NCBI RefSeq assembly: GCF_039822265.1
Contig: NZ_JBAJEX010000006.1
Coordinates: forward strand, 108,481-172,480
DNA length: 64,000 nucleotides
From: Thiobacter sp. AK1
GTDB lineage: Bacteria; Pseudomonadota; Gammaproteobacteria; Burkholderiales; Thiobacteraceae
Reading direction: 5' to 3'
Shown here: piece after piece, positions 26,619-37,965 of the stretch
How positions within the stretch are numbered: the first letter of the stretch is position 1
Layout of the letters: each line of letters starts with the position of its first letter
Made by a program: the position numbers and the translations under genes
Notes under the pieces: model-generated
Databases searched by the model: none
What the model was told of the DNA's origin: nothing
What the model saw: only the letters and a program-made list of their open reading frames with translations

Positions 26619-27740
26619 ATGCTGAGCTTTGAAGACGATTCTCGTCCGCTGCCCCGCGGTTACACCGCCGCGCACGACGCTGCCGCGCGCGAGCCCGAGC
26701 CGCACTTCGACGACATCAAATACCGCCGCGTGCGGGTGGAAGACAAGCGCGTCATCAATGGCGCCGCCGATGTCAACCAGCTCGTGCCCTTCAAATACAA
26801 ATGGGCCTGGGAGAAATACCTGGCCGGCTGCGCCAACCACTGGATGCCCCAGGAAATCAACATGAGCCGGGACATCGCCACTTGGAAGGACCCCAACGGC
26901 CTCACCGAGGACGAACGGCTCATCGTCAAGCGCAACCTGGGCTTCTTCGTCACCGCCGACTCGCTTGCCGCCAACAACATCGTGCTTGGCACCTATCGCC
27001 ACATCACCGCGCCGGAATGCCGCCAATACCTGTTGCGCCAGGCCTTCGAAGAAGCCATCCACACCCATGCCTACCAATACATCGTGGAAAGCCTGGGGCT
27101 GGACGAAGGGGAAATCTTCAATGCCTACCACGAAGTGCCGTGCATCCGCGCCAAGGATGAATTCCTCATCCCCTTCATCGATACCCTCACCGATCCCGCT
27201 TTCAAGACCGGCACGCCCGAGAACGACCAGAAGCTACTCAAGAGCCTGATCGTGTTCGCCTGCATCATGGAAGGGCTGTTCTTCTACGTGGGCTTCGTGC
27301 AGATCCTCGCGCTGGGACGCCAGAACAAGATGACCGGCGCCGCGGAACAGTACCAATACATCCTGCGCGACGAGTCCATGCACTGCAATTTCGGCATCGA
27401 CCTCATCAACCAGATCAAGATGGAAAACCCCCACCTCTGGACACCGGCCTTCCGCGAGGAAATCCGCGCCTTGATCCGCAAGGGGGTCGAACTGGAATAC
27501 GCCTACGCCGAGGACACCATGCCCCGCGGCGTGCTGGGTCTCAACGCGCCCATGTTCAAGGAATACTTGCGCTTCATCGCCAATCGCCGCTGCCAGCAAA
27601 TCGGCCTGGATGAACTTTACCCCGGTGCCACCAACCCCTTCCCCTGGATGGCCGAGATGATTGACCTCAAGAAAGAGAAAAACTTCTTCGAGACCCGCGT
27701 CATCGAGTACCAGACCGGCGGCGCCTTGAGCTGGGACTGA
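26619..27740 (+). CDS. nrdB: Class Ia ribonucleotide reductase small subunit
   Basis: The product has 373 residues from ATG 26619 (GAGGAG upstream). Metal ligands and radical site are intact: Asp85 (SRDIATW), Glu145 and His148 in EAIHTHAY, with the radical tyrosine Tyr152 at the spacing of E. coli Tyr122. It therefore should be a tyrosyl-radical (class Ia) protein and not a radical-less class Ic. The later ligands lie in [10 protein letters not shown]. It forms the active enzyme with NrdA from the same transcript. Confidence 0.96.
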   Translation: MLSFEDDSRPLPRGYTAAHDAAAREPEPHFDDIKYRRVRVEDKRVINGAADVNQLVPFKYKWAWEKYLAGCANHWMPQEINMSRDIATWKDPNGLTEDERLIVKRNLGFFVTADSLAANNIVLGTYRHITAPECRQYLLRQAFEEAIHTHAYQYIVESLGLDEGEIFNAYHEVPCIRAKDEFLIPFIDTLTDPAFKTGTPENDQKLLKSLIVFACIMEGLFFYVGFVQILALGRQNKMTGAAEQYQYILRDESMHCNFGIDLINQIKMENPHLWTPAFREEIRALIRKGVELEYAYAEDTMPRGVLGLNAPMFKEYLRFIANRRCQQIGLDELYPGATNPFPWMAEMIDLKKEKNFFETRVIEYQTGGALSWD

Positions 27741-27759
27741 AGTCTCTGCCCCTGAATAC

Positions 27760-27985
27760 CCCTCTCCCTTCGGGAGAGGGCGGGGTGAAGGCCTACAGGC
27801 ATGCCACGCCCCTGTGGCAGCACCTATTGTCGGAGTGGCTACTGTGGGGGTGGGTTTAGCCGCGATGGAGCCCTTCTTCCCTGGGAGAGGGGCTAGGGGT
27901 GAGGGCCCATGGCGATGCCAAGCAGTTGTGTGGGCGTGGCTGGTAGCGGCCATTGCGAGCGCGGCTTTAGCCGCGATCGACGCCG
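27760..27985. repeat. Hairpin and mixed repeat fragments after nrdB
   Basis: CCCTCTCCC/GGGAGAGGG (27760-27780) is a perfect stem with a three-base loop that could end the nrdAB transcript, although it has no T tract. It matches a unit of the GC-rich arrays near metF and metK. TGTGGGGGTGGGTTTAGCCG and GCGGCTTTAGCCGCGATCG further on are pieces of the second REP family. Confidence 0.6.
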
Positions 27986-28007
27986 TCCCCCGGCCCTTTA
28001 AGGTTTC

Positions 28008-28634
28008 TCACACCCAGTAAGCCAGGCTCGTCATCACCTTGGAGGTGAGCCGCATGCCCAGACGCACCGGCAGGGGCAGGGGACGTCCGCCGTGTTCGAT
28101 GGCGGTGGTGGCATGCTTGGCTTCGTCGATCTTCATTTGCTCCACGATCGCCCGGCTTTTTGCGTCCTGCGCGGGCAGGCGCGCGAGATGGCTTGCGAGA
28201 TGGGCTTCCACTTGGCGTTCGGTCTCCGCAAGAAAACCCAGGTTCCACTTATCACCCAGAGCGCCCGCGGCCATGCCAATGGCCAGGGAGCCGGTGTACC
28301 AAATGGGGTTGAGATAGCTCTTGTGGGAGCCAAGCTCCCGGAGCCGGGTCTCACACCAATTGAGATGCTCGGTTTCTTCCTGCGCCGCTTGCCTTAGCGC
28401 CGCGCGGGCCTGGGGGTTGCGCGCGGTGAGCGCCTGGCCCTGGTAGAGCGCCTGGGCGCACACTTCACCGCTGTGGTTGACGCGCATGAGTCCCGCGGCG
28501 TGGCGCTGCTCGGCTTCGGTGAGGCTGGCTTCTGCCAGGTCCCGCCCTGGCACGGGCCGCACCGTGGGGGCAGGCGCGAAGAGGGTGCGCAGGCCGCGGT
28601 CAAAGGCGAGGATGAGCGTGTCCAGATTCAGCAT
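28008..28634 (-). CDS. coq7: Demethoxyubiquinone hydroxylase Coq7
   Basis: The product has 208 residues with a four-helix diiron fold. Iron ligands are in [10 protein letters not shown] (Glu57), EETEHLNW (Glu87 and His90), the segment [10 protein letters not shown] and KIDEAKHAT (Glu171, His174). It hydroxylates C6 of the ubiquinone precursor, so the organism makes ubiquinone aerobically. It overlaps glcF by seven bases on the same strand, so they are translated together although their functions differ. Confidence 0.94.
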   Translation of the reverse strand: MLNLDTLILAFDRGLRTLFAPAPTVRPVPGRDLAEASLTEAEQRHAAGLMRVNHSGEVCAQALYQGQALTARNPQARAALRQAAQEETEHLNWCETRLRELGSHKSYLNPIWYTGSLAIGMAAGALGDKWNLGFLAETERQVEAHLASHLARLPAQDAKSRAIVEQMKIDEAKHATTAIEHGGRPLPLPVRLGMRLTSKVMTSLAYWV

Positions 28635-29776
28635 CTTCCAGTAAACCCCAATTGTCTTGCCACCAGTTGCACGGGATGCTCCACTTCCAGCCGATGCCCT
28701 GCCTCGCTTAGCCCCTGCTTAAGCCAATGGGCACAACCCTGGTTGGTGCTCACCAGCATGCGCAGCGCATCGCCTGCCCGGGGCATTTTATCAGCCCGCA
28801 GACGGCGGGCGAGTGCCGGCTGTCGCAGGAAATAAAGCCCTGCCGCGCCACAACACTGCTCATTGCCCGCCAGAGGCACCGCCTGCAAGCCGGGAATGCG
28901 TCCAAGCAACCCATACACATCCGCCGCGTTGCGTAGCACGTTACGACCGCTGCAGGGTTCGTGCACGGCCACGGTTTGGGCAAGCGGCGCGATGGGGAGT
29001 CGCTCCCAGCCCGGGGCGCGGGCGAGAAAAGAGACTACATCCTGTGCACGGTGGGCAAACGCCTCGCCCTCAGTGCCGTAGCGGGCATATTCCACGAGTG
29101 TCGCGCCGCAGCCCGTGGCGCAAAAAAGAATAGGCTCTGTGGCGTCCAAGCTGGTTTTCGCGAACACCTCGATGTTCTTTCGCGCAAGCTGCGCCGCCTG
29201 CTCTTGCTCCCCTGCGTGCTGATGCATCGCGCCGCAGCAGCCCTGCCCCCGCGGCACCCGCACATCGAAGCCCAAATGCGTGAGGACAAAAATCGCCGCC
29301 CGCAGGGTGGACCCATCCGCGAGTCGCGTCACACAGCCCAGGAACAGAGACACCGTCCCCTGCCGTTCACCCCGCGCGGGATAGAAGCCACGCAGCCGCA
29401 TCGCCGCAGCGGCAAGCAAAGGCGGCGCCGACAACACTGCTGGCAGCCAACCCGCCAGCCCACGGGGTTTTTTGCCCTCGGCCGCCAGCCAGGCCCGCGC
29501 GCCGTCGATGAGCTCGCCATACTTCACCCCCGCCGGACATACCGCTTCGCAGGCGCGGCAGACCAGACACCGATCCAGATGCGTGACGAGCGTGGGTTCG
29601 GCGGCGAGCCTGCCCTCGGCCAGCGCCCGGATGAGCATCACCCGGCCGCGGGGCGAATCTGCCTCCGATTCCAGCTTACGATAGGTGGGGCAATGGGGCA
29701 CACACAGCCCGCATGCCACGCAGCGGCTGGCTTGCGCCGCGAGCGCTTGAGATTCCGGTTTGACTGTCACATCCAC
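28628..29776 (-). CDS. glcF: Glycolate oxidase iron-sulfur subunit GlcF
   Basis: A protein of 382 residues with two [4Fe-4S] motifs, [12 protein letters not shown] (Cys19-Cys29) and [12 protein letters not shown] (Cys70-Cys80), and two CCG domains with GCCGAM and QCCGAAG. That is the GlcF/HdrD-like architecture. The start is GTG at 29776. In most proteobacteria glcF follows glcD and glcE; here the upstream side holds RAYT elements and a porin, so glcDE were probably separated by rearrangement. Gph in this window makes glycolate, which this enzyme would oxidise. Another CCG-domain iron-sulfur protein is the main alternative. Confidence 0.82.
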   Translation of the reverse strand: MDVTVKPESQALAAQASRCVACGLCVPHCPTYRKLESEADSPRGRVMLIRALAEGRLAAEPTLVTHLDRCLVCRACEAVCPAGVKYGELIDGARAWLAAEGKKPRGLAGWLPAVLSAPPLLAAAAMRLRGFYPARGERQGTVSLFLGCVTRLADGSTLRAAIFVLTHLGFDVRVPRGQGCCGAMHQHAGEQEQAAQLARKNIEVFAKTSLDATEPILFCATGCGATLVEYARYGTEGEAFAHRAQDVVSFLARAPGWERLPIAPLAQTVAVHEPCSGRNVLRNAADVYGLLGRIPGLQAVPLAGNEQCCGAAGLYFLRQPALARRLRADKMPRAGDALRMLVSTNQGCAHWLKQGLSEAGHRLEVEHPVQLVARQLGFTGRC

Positions 29777-29836
29777 ATTCCAGGGCCGAGCGGGTGGCGG
29801 GATGGGCGACCCGCACCAGTGGGGTCACACCAGTGA

Positions 29837-29901
29837 GGTCAGGCCTTTACTTTATACTTCGCCAGGAGCCTGGCCAGCCTCGCCGGAGGTTCCGCCTCCA
29901 G
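29837..29901. repeat. Duplicated end fragment of a RAYT element
   Basis: GGTCAGGCCTTTACTTTATA followed by CTTCGCCAGGAGCCTGG repeats, with a few changes, the first 65 bases of the RAYT element that begins about 80 bases later. It encodes only the last residues of a transposase and looks like the scar of an earlier insertion. Confidence 0.7.
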
Positions 29902-29914
29902 GACCCGCACCAGT

Positions 29915-30903
29915 GGGGTCAGGCCTTTACTTTATACTTTGCCAGCAACCTGGCCAGCCTCGCCGGAGGTTCCGCCTCCAGCGCCCGCTGGATCTGGGAT
30001 ATCCGTCCCGGCGAAACACCCGCCTGCCGCGCCACATCCCGCAAAGGAAGATTCGCCGCGCGCCGCAGGAGGTAGACCCACGCCTGGAAGGCCGGCTGAT
30101 GGGCACGGCTGCGGATGTCCTCCGCGCTACAGCGGTAAGCCTTGCACACCTCCTCCACCAACTTCTCGGCGCTGGGCCGGGCGGGCTGGCGGTGGTCGCG
30201 CGGGACCCCTTCCACCTCCCGCTCCGCGGCAAGCTTGCCCATGCGCGCCAGGAAATCCTCGGAGCCTAGATAGATCTGGCTTTTCAGTTGCGTCCAGGGC
30301 GATTCCGCGCCGATCCCCGCGCGGACGAAACGCCGGTACGCCTCCCGCGCCGCCGCCGGGTCGTCTCCGAACTGGCCCAGCACCCAGTCGGCCTGCAGCC
30401 ATTCCGGCGCGGGCACCTTGCCAACCGTGGCCCGGTAACTGCTCCAGAGCCAGTCCTCTGGACGCTTGACCATCCCGGCCCGCACCGGATTGAGCACCAC
30501 GTAGCGGCACAGCTCCAACAGATAGCTGTCGCGGTCCACCAAAATGCTCTTGTAGCGGCCCTGCAGCACATGCCCCACGCGCTCGTGCCGTCGGTTGAAA
30601 GCCTGGGTATAAACCCCATTGAGCCGCCGCATGCCGGCCACCAGATTGGCCTCCGGCGTTTCCAGCAGCAGGTGGTAGTGGTTGCCCATCAGGCAGTAGG
30701 CATACAAGCGCCAGCGCTGCTGCCGCACCTCTTTCGCAAGGAGATCGAGGAAGGTCTGGCGGTCGGCGTCGTCCAGGAAAATATTCTCCCGGCCGTCACC
30801 GCGGGCGGTGATGTGATAAACGGCACCGGGGAATTCGAGGCGGAGCGGGCGGGTCATGGGGAAAGACTACGCGACTGGGAGTATAAAGTAAAGGCCTGAC
30901 CCC
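29915..30903. mobile_element. RAYT element 1 with terminal inverted repeats
   Basis: GGGGTCAGGCCTTTACTTTA followed by TACT at 29915-29938 is repeated exactly in inverted form at 30880-30903. The 24-base ends enclose one transposase gene and little else. The left repeat contains the stop codon and last six codons of the transposase. IS200/IS605-type elements lack such ends, but RAYT genes are typically bracketed by inverted REP-type sequences. Confidence 0.8.
29919..30857 (-). CDS. REP-associated tyrosine transposase (RAYT), copy 1
   Basis: The product has 312 residues of the Y1/HUH transposase family (TnpA-REP). The metal-binding pair is His60-Tyr-His62 in MGNHYHLLLE; candidate catalytic tyrosines are Tyr112 and Tyr119 in SYLLELCRYVVLNPVRAG. 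The opening PLRLEFPGAVYHITARG is the family signature. The C-terminal third (from SAEKLVEEVCKAYRCSAEDI) resembles the DnaA-type helix-turn-helix domain seen in longer RAYTs, with a second short helix-turn-helix near RDVARQAGVSPGRI. The last codons lie in the terminal repeat. Intact and probably active or recently active, because copy 2 differs by six residues only. Confidence 0.92.
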   Translation of the reverse strand: MTRPLRLEFPGAVYHITARGDGRENIFLDDADRQTFLDLLAKEVRQQRWRLYAYCLMGNHYHLLLETPEANLVAGMRRLNGVYTQAFNRRHERVGHVLQGRYKSILVDRDSYLLELCRYVVLNPVRAGMVKRPEDWLWSSYRATVGKVPAPEWLQADWVLGQFGDDPAAAREAYRRFVRAGIGAESPWTQLKSQIYLGSEDFLARMGKLAAEREVEGVPRDHRQPARPSAEKLVEEVCKAYRCSAEDIRSRAHQPAFQAWVYLLRRAANLPLRDVARQAGVSPGRISQIQRALEAEPPARLARLLAKYKVKA

Positions 30904-30909
30904 ATCCGT

Positions 30910-31032
30910 GCGGCACGTCACCGCGCCCAGCTCGCCGAATACCGTGCAGCGATGCGCAGCGTATATCCGCACCGCCCCATCGTCTGCGCCCTGGTGTTCG
31001 CGGGCGGCCGCCTGCACGAGATGCCGGCCTGA
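30910..31032 (+). pseudogene. Relic of the C-terminus of an AddA/RecB-like helicase-nuclease
   Basis: A 40-codon frame, RHRAQLAEYRAAMRSVYP then a VFAGGRLHEMPA ending and a stop. It matches the last residues of the AddA in this window (RAQLAAYRAAMAPIYPERR, VIFADGRLMEI) in nearly every structural position but is too different in DNA (roughly two thirds identical by eye) to be a recent copy. Nothing upstream encodes the rest, because RAYT element 1 begins there. It is the tail of another addA-like gene cut off by the transposon or by a rearrangement. Confidence 0.6.
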
Positions 31033-31064
31033 GGGTTCACGGAAGCCGCGGCTTATGAGGATTT

Positions 31065-32053
31065 GGGGTCAGGCCTTTACTTTATACTTTGCCAGCAACC
31101 TGGCCAGGCTCGCCGGAGGTTCCGCCTCCAGCGCCCGCTGGATCTGGGATATCCGTCCCGGCGAAACACCCGCCTGCCGCGCCACATCCCGCAAAGGAAG
31201 ATTCGCCGCGCGCCGCAGGAGGTACACCCACGCCTGGAAGGGCGGCTGATGGGCACGGCTGCGGATGTCCTCCGCGCTACAGCGGTAAGCCTTGCACACC
31301 TCCTCCAACAACTTCTCGGCGCTGGGCCGGGCGGGCTGGCGGTGGTCGCGCGGGACTCCTTCCACCTCCCGCTCGGCGGCAAGCTTGCTCATGCGCGCCA
31401 GGAAATCCTCGGAGCCCAGATAGATCTGGCTTTTCAGTTGCGTCCAGGGCGATTCTGCGCCGATCCCCGCGCGGACGAAACGGCGGTACGCCTCCCGCGC
31501 CGCCGCCGGGTCGTCTCCGAACTGGCCCAGCACCCGGTCGGCCTGCAGCCATTCCGGCGCGGGCACCTTGCCAACCGTGGCCCGGTAACTGCTCCAGAGC
31601 CAGTCCTCCGGCCGCTTCACCATGCCGGCCCGCACCGGATTGAGCACCACGTAGCGGCACAGCTCCAATAGATAGCTGTCGCGGTCCACCAAAATGCTCT
31701 TGTAGCGGCCCTGCAGCACATGCCCCACCCGCTCGTGCCGTCGGTTGAAAGCCTGGGTGTAAACCCCATTGAGCCGCCGCATGCCGGCCACCAGATTGGC
31801 CTCCGGCGTTTCCAGCAGCAGGTGGTAGTGGTTGCCCATCAGGCAGTAGGCATACAAGCGCCAGCGCTGCTGCTGCACCTCCTTTGCAAGGAGATCGAGG
31901 AAGGTCTGGCGGTCGGCGTCGTCCAGGAAAATATTCTCCCGGCCGTCACCGCGGGCGGTGATGTGATAAACGGCACCGGGGAATTCGAGGCGGAGGGGGC
32001 GGGTCATGGGGAAAGACTACGCGACTGGGAGTATAAAGTAAAGGCCTGACCCC
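31065..32053. mobile_element. RAYT element 2 with terminal inverted repeats
   Basis: The same 24-base inverted ends as element 1 (31065-31088 and 32030-32053) and the same length, 989 bases. The body is almost identical to element 1 in the same orientation. Only about 160 bases lie between the two elements. Confidence 0.8.
31069..32007 (-). CDS. REP-associated tyrosine transposase (RAYT), copy 2
   Basis: This 312-residue transposase is intact. I count six differences from copy 1: Arg45Gln, Trp-to-Arg in LQAD(W/R)VLG, Gly-to-Ser in ARM(G/S)KLAA, Val-to-Leu in EKL(V/L)EEVC, Ala-to-Pro in HQP(A/P)FQAW and Arg-to-Ser in PPA(R/S)LARL. The HUH residues and both candidate tyrosines are unchanged. 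The gene ends inside the terminal repeat like copy 1. Two full-length copies so close suggest recent local duplication or insertion near the first copy. Confidence 0.92.
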   Translation of the reverse strand: MTRPLRLEFPGAVYHITARGDGRENIFLDDADRQTFLDLLAKEVQQQRWRLYAYCLMGNHYHLLLETPEANLVAGMRRLNGVYTQAFNRRHERVGHVLQGRYKSILVDRDSYLLELCRYVVLNPVRAGMVKRPEDWLWSSYRATVGKVPAPEWLQADRVLGQFGDDPAAAREAYRRFVRAGIGAESPWTQLKSQIYLGSEDFLARMSKLAAEREVEGVPRDHRQPARPSAEKLLEEVCKAYRCSAEDIRSRAHQPPFQAWVYLLRRAANLPLRDVARQAGVSPGRISQIQRALEAEPPASLARLLAKYKVKA

Positions 32054-32067
32054 ATCCGCTTGCCTAG

Positions 32068-32115
32068 GGAGTATAAAGTAAAGGCCTGACCCCAGCGTCC
32101 AAGGCCTGACCCCAG
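32068..32115. repeat. Extra tandem RAYT ends
   Basis: GGAGTATAAAGTAAAGGCCT then GACCCC, followed by a shorter AAGGCCTGACCCC copy. These are end sequences without a transposase, next to the right end of element 2. Confidence 0.75.
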
Positions 32116-32120
32116 CGCCC

Positions 32121-32150
32121 ATAAAAAACGGGCGCCCGAAGGCGCCCGTT
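32121..32150 (-). terminator. Intrinsic terminator of the porin gene
   Basis: On the minus strand, AACGGGCGCC and GGCGCCCGTT form a perfect ten-base stem with a four-base loop, followed by a run of T. It begins 30 bases after the porin stop. Confidence 0.92.
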
Positions 32151-32179
32151 GCCACACGAACCTGACTGGCCGAGGCCGA

Positions 32180-33415
32180 TCAGAAGTTGTGGATCACACC
32201 CAGAGAGAAGCCGCTGGGGTCCTTGCCATTCAGCGGGCCAGGAGCGCCAACCATTGGGTTGTCGCCATGGCCGCCGCCAAAGGCGCTGTAACGCACCGCG
32301 TTGTCGTTGTTGGTCTTGGCATAAGCCGCGTACACAGTGGTGCGTTTGGACAGGGCATGATCGAAACCGAGCGCCCACATGTTGGCGCTGGTGTCCTTCA
32401 CGTCGCCGGTGTCACCAGTGCGGTAGTACTGGGCCTTGATGGTGTTCGCGCCCATCTTATACGCGCCACCCAGGCCCCAGCTCGTGCGGTCGCCGTCGTT
32501 TTTGGTGCAGTTGCCGGGAGTGGCGACGTTGCCAACACACAGATCCGTCTCGCGCTGGTACAGAGCCGTTACCTTGAAGTCGCCGAAGTTGTAGCCGCCG
32601 GCGAGACGCCAGGCCTTCTCGTCGTTGAGGTTGGCGTAGGGGCCGAAACCATTCATATTTGCCAGATTGTGGCGCTCGTAGGCCAGACCGACGTAGATCG
32701 GACCATTGTCATAGACGACGCTGGCGGACCAGGCATCGACGCTAAAGTCGTTGGTCGTGCCGTTAACCGCGGCGCCCGCGAAGTTGTTGTTGACCTCCAT
32801 GTTGGTCACATAGGCGATCGTCCCCGTCAGACCATTGAAGCTCGGGGTGGCATAGGCGATGGTGTTCTGCGGGCGGTTTTCCCAACCCGGGGACAGACCG
32901 ACCGCGCCGACACCCGGGCCAGGAGAAGCTTGAAGATTATTGAGGTTCGCACCCTTCTGCAGCAGATTGCGGGTGTCACCGATCTGGTTGTTGAACAGGT
33001 CAACCTTGCGGCCGATCAGCTTGAACGGGGCTTCCATCTTGCCCAGCATCACGGTACCCCAGCTCTTGCTGCTCACGCCGACGTAGGTGTTGCCGGAAGA
33101 GAAGCCGTCGTAGTAGCCCACCCCGGCATCAGAGTTACCGGTGCCGCCAGCGGAGAAGTAGGTCTGGATTTGCCAGATGGCGGACAGGCCGTTGCCCAGG
33201 TCTTCCGTGCCCTTGAAGTAGATGTTCGAGGAGTTGGACGATACGTTCCAGTTGTTGCTCAGGTCAGCAGCAGCGCCGGTCTTGCCATTCCAGCCCTTCA
33301 GGCTGTCCAACGAAAAATGCATTTGACCGCCGATCACCACATTGCTGGTATCGGCCATCGCCACCGGGGCCACGAAGGCGCCGGCAACGGCCAGAGCGAG
33401 AAGCTTCTTGTTCAT
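32180..33415 (-). CDS. Gram-negative general porin (betaproteobacterial type)
   Basis: The precursor has 411 residues with a signal peptide (MNKKLLALAVAGAFVAPVAM, cut after AMA). The mature protein starts DTSNVVIGGQMHFSLDS and has the alternating strands of a 16-stranded barrel. Segments such as SSNIYFKGTEDLGNGLSAIW and GVSSKSWGTVMLGKMEAPF are typical of neisserial/betaproteobacterial porins, and it ends in LGVIHNF with the terminal phenylalanine. AGGAGAG precedes the ATG. It has its own terminator. It forms a trimeric diffusion pore; selectivity cannot be judged. Confidence 0.94.
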   Translation of the reverse strand: MNKKLLALAVAGAFVAPVAMADTSNVVIGGQMHFSLDSLKGWNGKTGAAADLSNNWNVSSNSSNIYFKGTEDLGNGLSAIWQIQTYFSAGGTGNSDAGVGYYDGFSSGNTYVGVSSKSWGTVMLGKMEAPFKLIGRKVDLFNNQIGDTRNLLQKGANLNNLQASPGPGVGAVGLSPGWENRPQNTIAYATPSFNGLTGTIAYVTNMEVNNNFAGAAVNGTTNDFSVDAWSASVVYDNGPIYVGLAYERHNLANMNGFGPYANLNDEKAWRLAGGYNFGDFKVTALYQRETDLCVGNVATPGNCTKNDGDRTSWGLGGAYKMGANTIKAQYYRTGDTGDVKDTSANMWALGFDHALSKRTTVYAAYAKTNNDNAVRYSAFGGGHGDNPMVGAPGPLNGKDPSGFSLGVIHNF

Positions 33416-33730
33416 TGAGTCTCTCCTTTGCGTTGAGTGAATCGAGGGTGGGGCGGGGTGCCGCCCCGTGCCCAGTCAACCTCTCCTGATGCGAGAAGTT
33501 GCGCCCATTCTGCCCGTAAGCCCCGAGCCGTGACAAGTTTTTCATGGCTTTTTTCGCAACGGGCGAGGCGGGTGTTGTGTTTTTGCAACAGGTGGGTGAA
33601 CGGGCTCCCAGCGGGCTGGCCGCGAAGGCTCTGTGGAGGGGCTTTGGTGCCTTGGATGCGATCGGCACGCTTCGCGGCTTGCGCCGCGCCCGCAATGGCC
33701 CTTGCGATAGGGGAAGGGTGGGCATTGTGT

Positions 33731-33922
33731 GCCCTCACCCCCGGCCCTCTCCCAGGCGGAGAGGGGCGGCCCTCACCCCCGGCCCTCTCCCAGGGGGCGA
33801 GGGGAGGCCCTCACCCCAGCCCCGCTCCCGGGGGGGCGAGGGGCGGCCCTCACCCCCGGCCCCTCTCCCAGGGGGCGAGGGGCGGCCCTCACCCCCAGCC
33901 CCTCTCCCAGGGGGAGAGGGGG
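33731..33922. repeat. GC-rich array, five units of about 38 bp
   Basis: Five units begin GCCCTCACCCC at 33731, 33769, 33807, 33846 and 33885, each carrying a hairpin like CTCTCCCAGGGGGAGAGGG. Unit sequences differ by a few bases. The array ends four bases before the metF stop. The preceding 33416-33730 stretch (porin upstream region) shows no gene. Confidence 0.9.
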
Positions 33923-33926
33923 GCGT

Positions 33927-34763
33927 TCAGTTGAGGCCCAGCCGCTGCCAGATGGTGGAGGTGGGGCCGGCCTGGTTTAGGGTATAGAAGTGCAGGCCGG
34001 GCGCGCCGCCTGCGAGCAGGCGGTCGCAGAGCTCGGTGACCACGTCGAGACCAAAGGCGCGGATGTCGTCCAGGTCGTCGGCCATGGCTTCCAGCCGCTT
34101 GCGAATCCAGCGGGGGATTTCCGCGCCACAGGCGTCGGAGAAGCGGGCGAGCTGGGCGGAGTTGGTGATGGGCATGATGCCCGGCACGATGGGGATGCCA
34201 ATGCCCAGGGCCTGGCAGTCTTCGACGAAGCGGAAATAGGCATCGGCATTGTAGAAATACTGGGTGATGGCGGCATCGGCGCCCGCTTCCACCTTGCGCT
34301 TGAAGTTGAGGAGGTCATCCCGCGCGCTCTTCGCCTGGGGATGGAATTCGGGATAGGCCGCCACTTCGATGTGGAACCAGTCGCCCGTTTCCTGGCGGAT
34401 GAAGGCCACCAGCTCGTTGGCATAGTGGAACTCGCCTGGATCGGCCATGCCGGAGGGCAGGTCGCCGCGCAGGGCGACGATGTGGCGGATGCCATGGGCC
34501 TGGTAGGTGGCGAGCACTTCCCGGATGCTGTCCTTGGTGGAGCCGATGCAGGAGAGGTGGGGGGCGGCGTTGTAGCCCTCGGCCTGGATTTCCAGCACCG
34601 TTTCCAGGGTGCGGTCGCGGGTGGAGCCCCCGGCGCCGAAGGTCACGGAAAAGAACGCGGGGTTTAACTGGGCGAGCTGCCGGCGCGTGGCGCGTAGCTT
34701 TTCTACGCCCTCGGGCGTTTTGGGCGGAAAGAATTCGAAACTGAAGGTGCGTGTGTCAGTCAT
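33927..34763 (-). CDS. metF: 5,10-methylenetetrahydrofolate reductase
   Basis: The product has 278 residues from ATG 34763; a longer frame to 34844 is arginine-rich and unconserved. MetF landmarks are FSFEFFPPKTPEG, FFSVTFGAGGSTRDRT, LRGDLP and the FAD-site QYFYNADAYFRF. It makes 5-methyl-THF for methionine synthesis. It lies downstream of ahcY on the same strand (97 bases), so both are likely in one transcript under the SAH riboswitch, as in other Betaproteobacteria. Confidence 0.95.
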   Translation of the reverse strand: MTDTRTFSFEFFPPKTPEGVEKLRATRRQLAQLNPAFFSVTFGAGGSTRDRTLETVLEIQAEGYNAAPHLSCIGSTKDSIREVLATYQAHGIRHIVALRGDLPSGMADPGEFHYANELVAFIRQETGDWFHIEVAAYPEFHPQAKSARDDLLNFKRKVEAGADAAITQYFYNADAYFRFVEDCQALGIGIPIVPGIMPITNSAQLARFSDACGAEIPRWIRKRLEAMADDLDDIRAFGLDVVTELCDRLLAGGAPGLHFYTLNQAGPTSTIWQRLGLN

Positions 34764-34859
34764 GGTTTCACCCCGGCATGCCCGGCGTGCAGGGCGCATG
34801 GCGGCAGACTCGGTCGGCCTGCCCGCCCTACGCCTTGGGCGCACGCCGTGGCGTGGCCT

Positions 34860-36269
<1,410 letters not shown>

Positions 36270-36287
36270 TACGGTCTCCTGAAAATG

Positions 36288-36364
36288 AACGGGCGCCGTT
36301 GTTTCCCTCGAACGCCCAGCCGAGCCTGGCCCGCCCGATGGCGGGTCGCAGCGCCCCTCGGCGG
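36288..36364 (-). promoter_or_regulatory. SAH riboswitch upstream of ahcY
   Basis: On the minus strand the consensus core is present: GCCGAGGGGCGCTGCGACCC, a variable hairpin GCCATCGGGC region, GCCAGGCTCGGC and AACGGCGCCCG. GCCGAG pairs with CTCGGC (P1) and GGGCGC with GGCGCC gives the pseudoknot. The RNA ends about eight bases before the ahcY ribosome-binding site (36276-36280), so binding of SAH should expose or release expression of ahcY and metF. Confidence 0.93.
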
Positions 36365-36461
36365 GCGATCAACAGTTCTGTCGGGCCATCGCGGCTCAAG
36401 CCGCGGCCACAGCACATCCTCCCACAATGGCCACTGGCAGGGGCAAGGGTTGGCGTTGTGG

Positions 36462-36655
36462 GCCCTCACCCCCACCCCCTCTCCCAGGGGGGAGAGGGGA
36501 GGCCCTCACCCCCGGCCCCTCTCCCAGGGGGAGAGGGGAGGCCCTCACCCCCGGCCCCTCTCCCACGGGGAGAGGGGCGGCCCTCACCCCCGACCCCTCT
36601 CCCAGGGGGAGAGGGGAGGCCCCTCACCCCCGACCCCTCTCCCGGAGGGAGAGGG
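36462..36655. repeat. GC-rich array, five units of about 39 bp
   Basis: Units start GCCCTCACCCC at 36462, 36502, 36541, 36580 and 36619 and carry the hairpin CTCTCCCAGGGGGAGAGGG. This is the same family as the array at 33731-33922. It stands between the ahcY riboswitch and the metK stop. REP pieces flank it (36380-36420 and 36676-36715). Confidence 0.9.
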
Positions 36656-36724
36656 GGATTGGGGCTGAAGTTGCACCCATAGGGCCTAGCGGCATTGTGG
36701 GAGGGGCTTTACCCTCGCATCCGC

Positions 36725-37885
<1,161 letters not shown>

Positions 37886-37965
37886 TTTTCGGTTTTTCTC
37901 TGGAAGTTCGCAAGAATTCAGCAGGATACCACATTGCCTACGCTCGCCCAAGGCGAGCGCCGTCC

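Noticed and set aside
26619..27740. Radical-less (class Ic) NrdB
   Set aside because: The radical tyrosine is present at the correct spacing from the Glu and His ligands.
32189..33418. 409-codon open frame on the plus strand
   Set aside because: Antisense to the porin, which has a signal peptide and terminator.
33731..33922. Possible CRISPR array
   Set aside because: Units are contiguous and hairpin-containing with no unique spacers, and no cas genes are present. The same holds for 36462-36655 and for the REP clusters.
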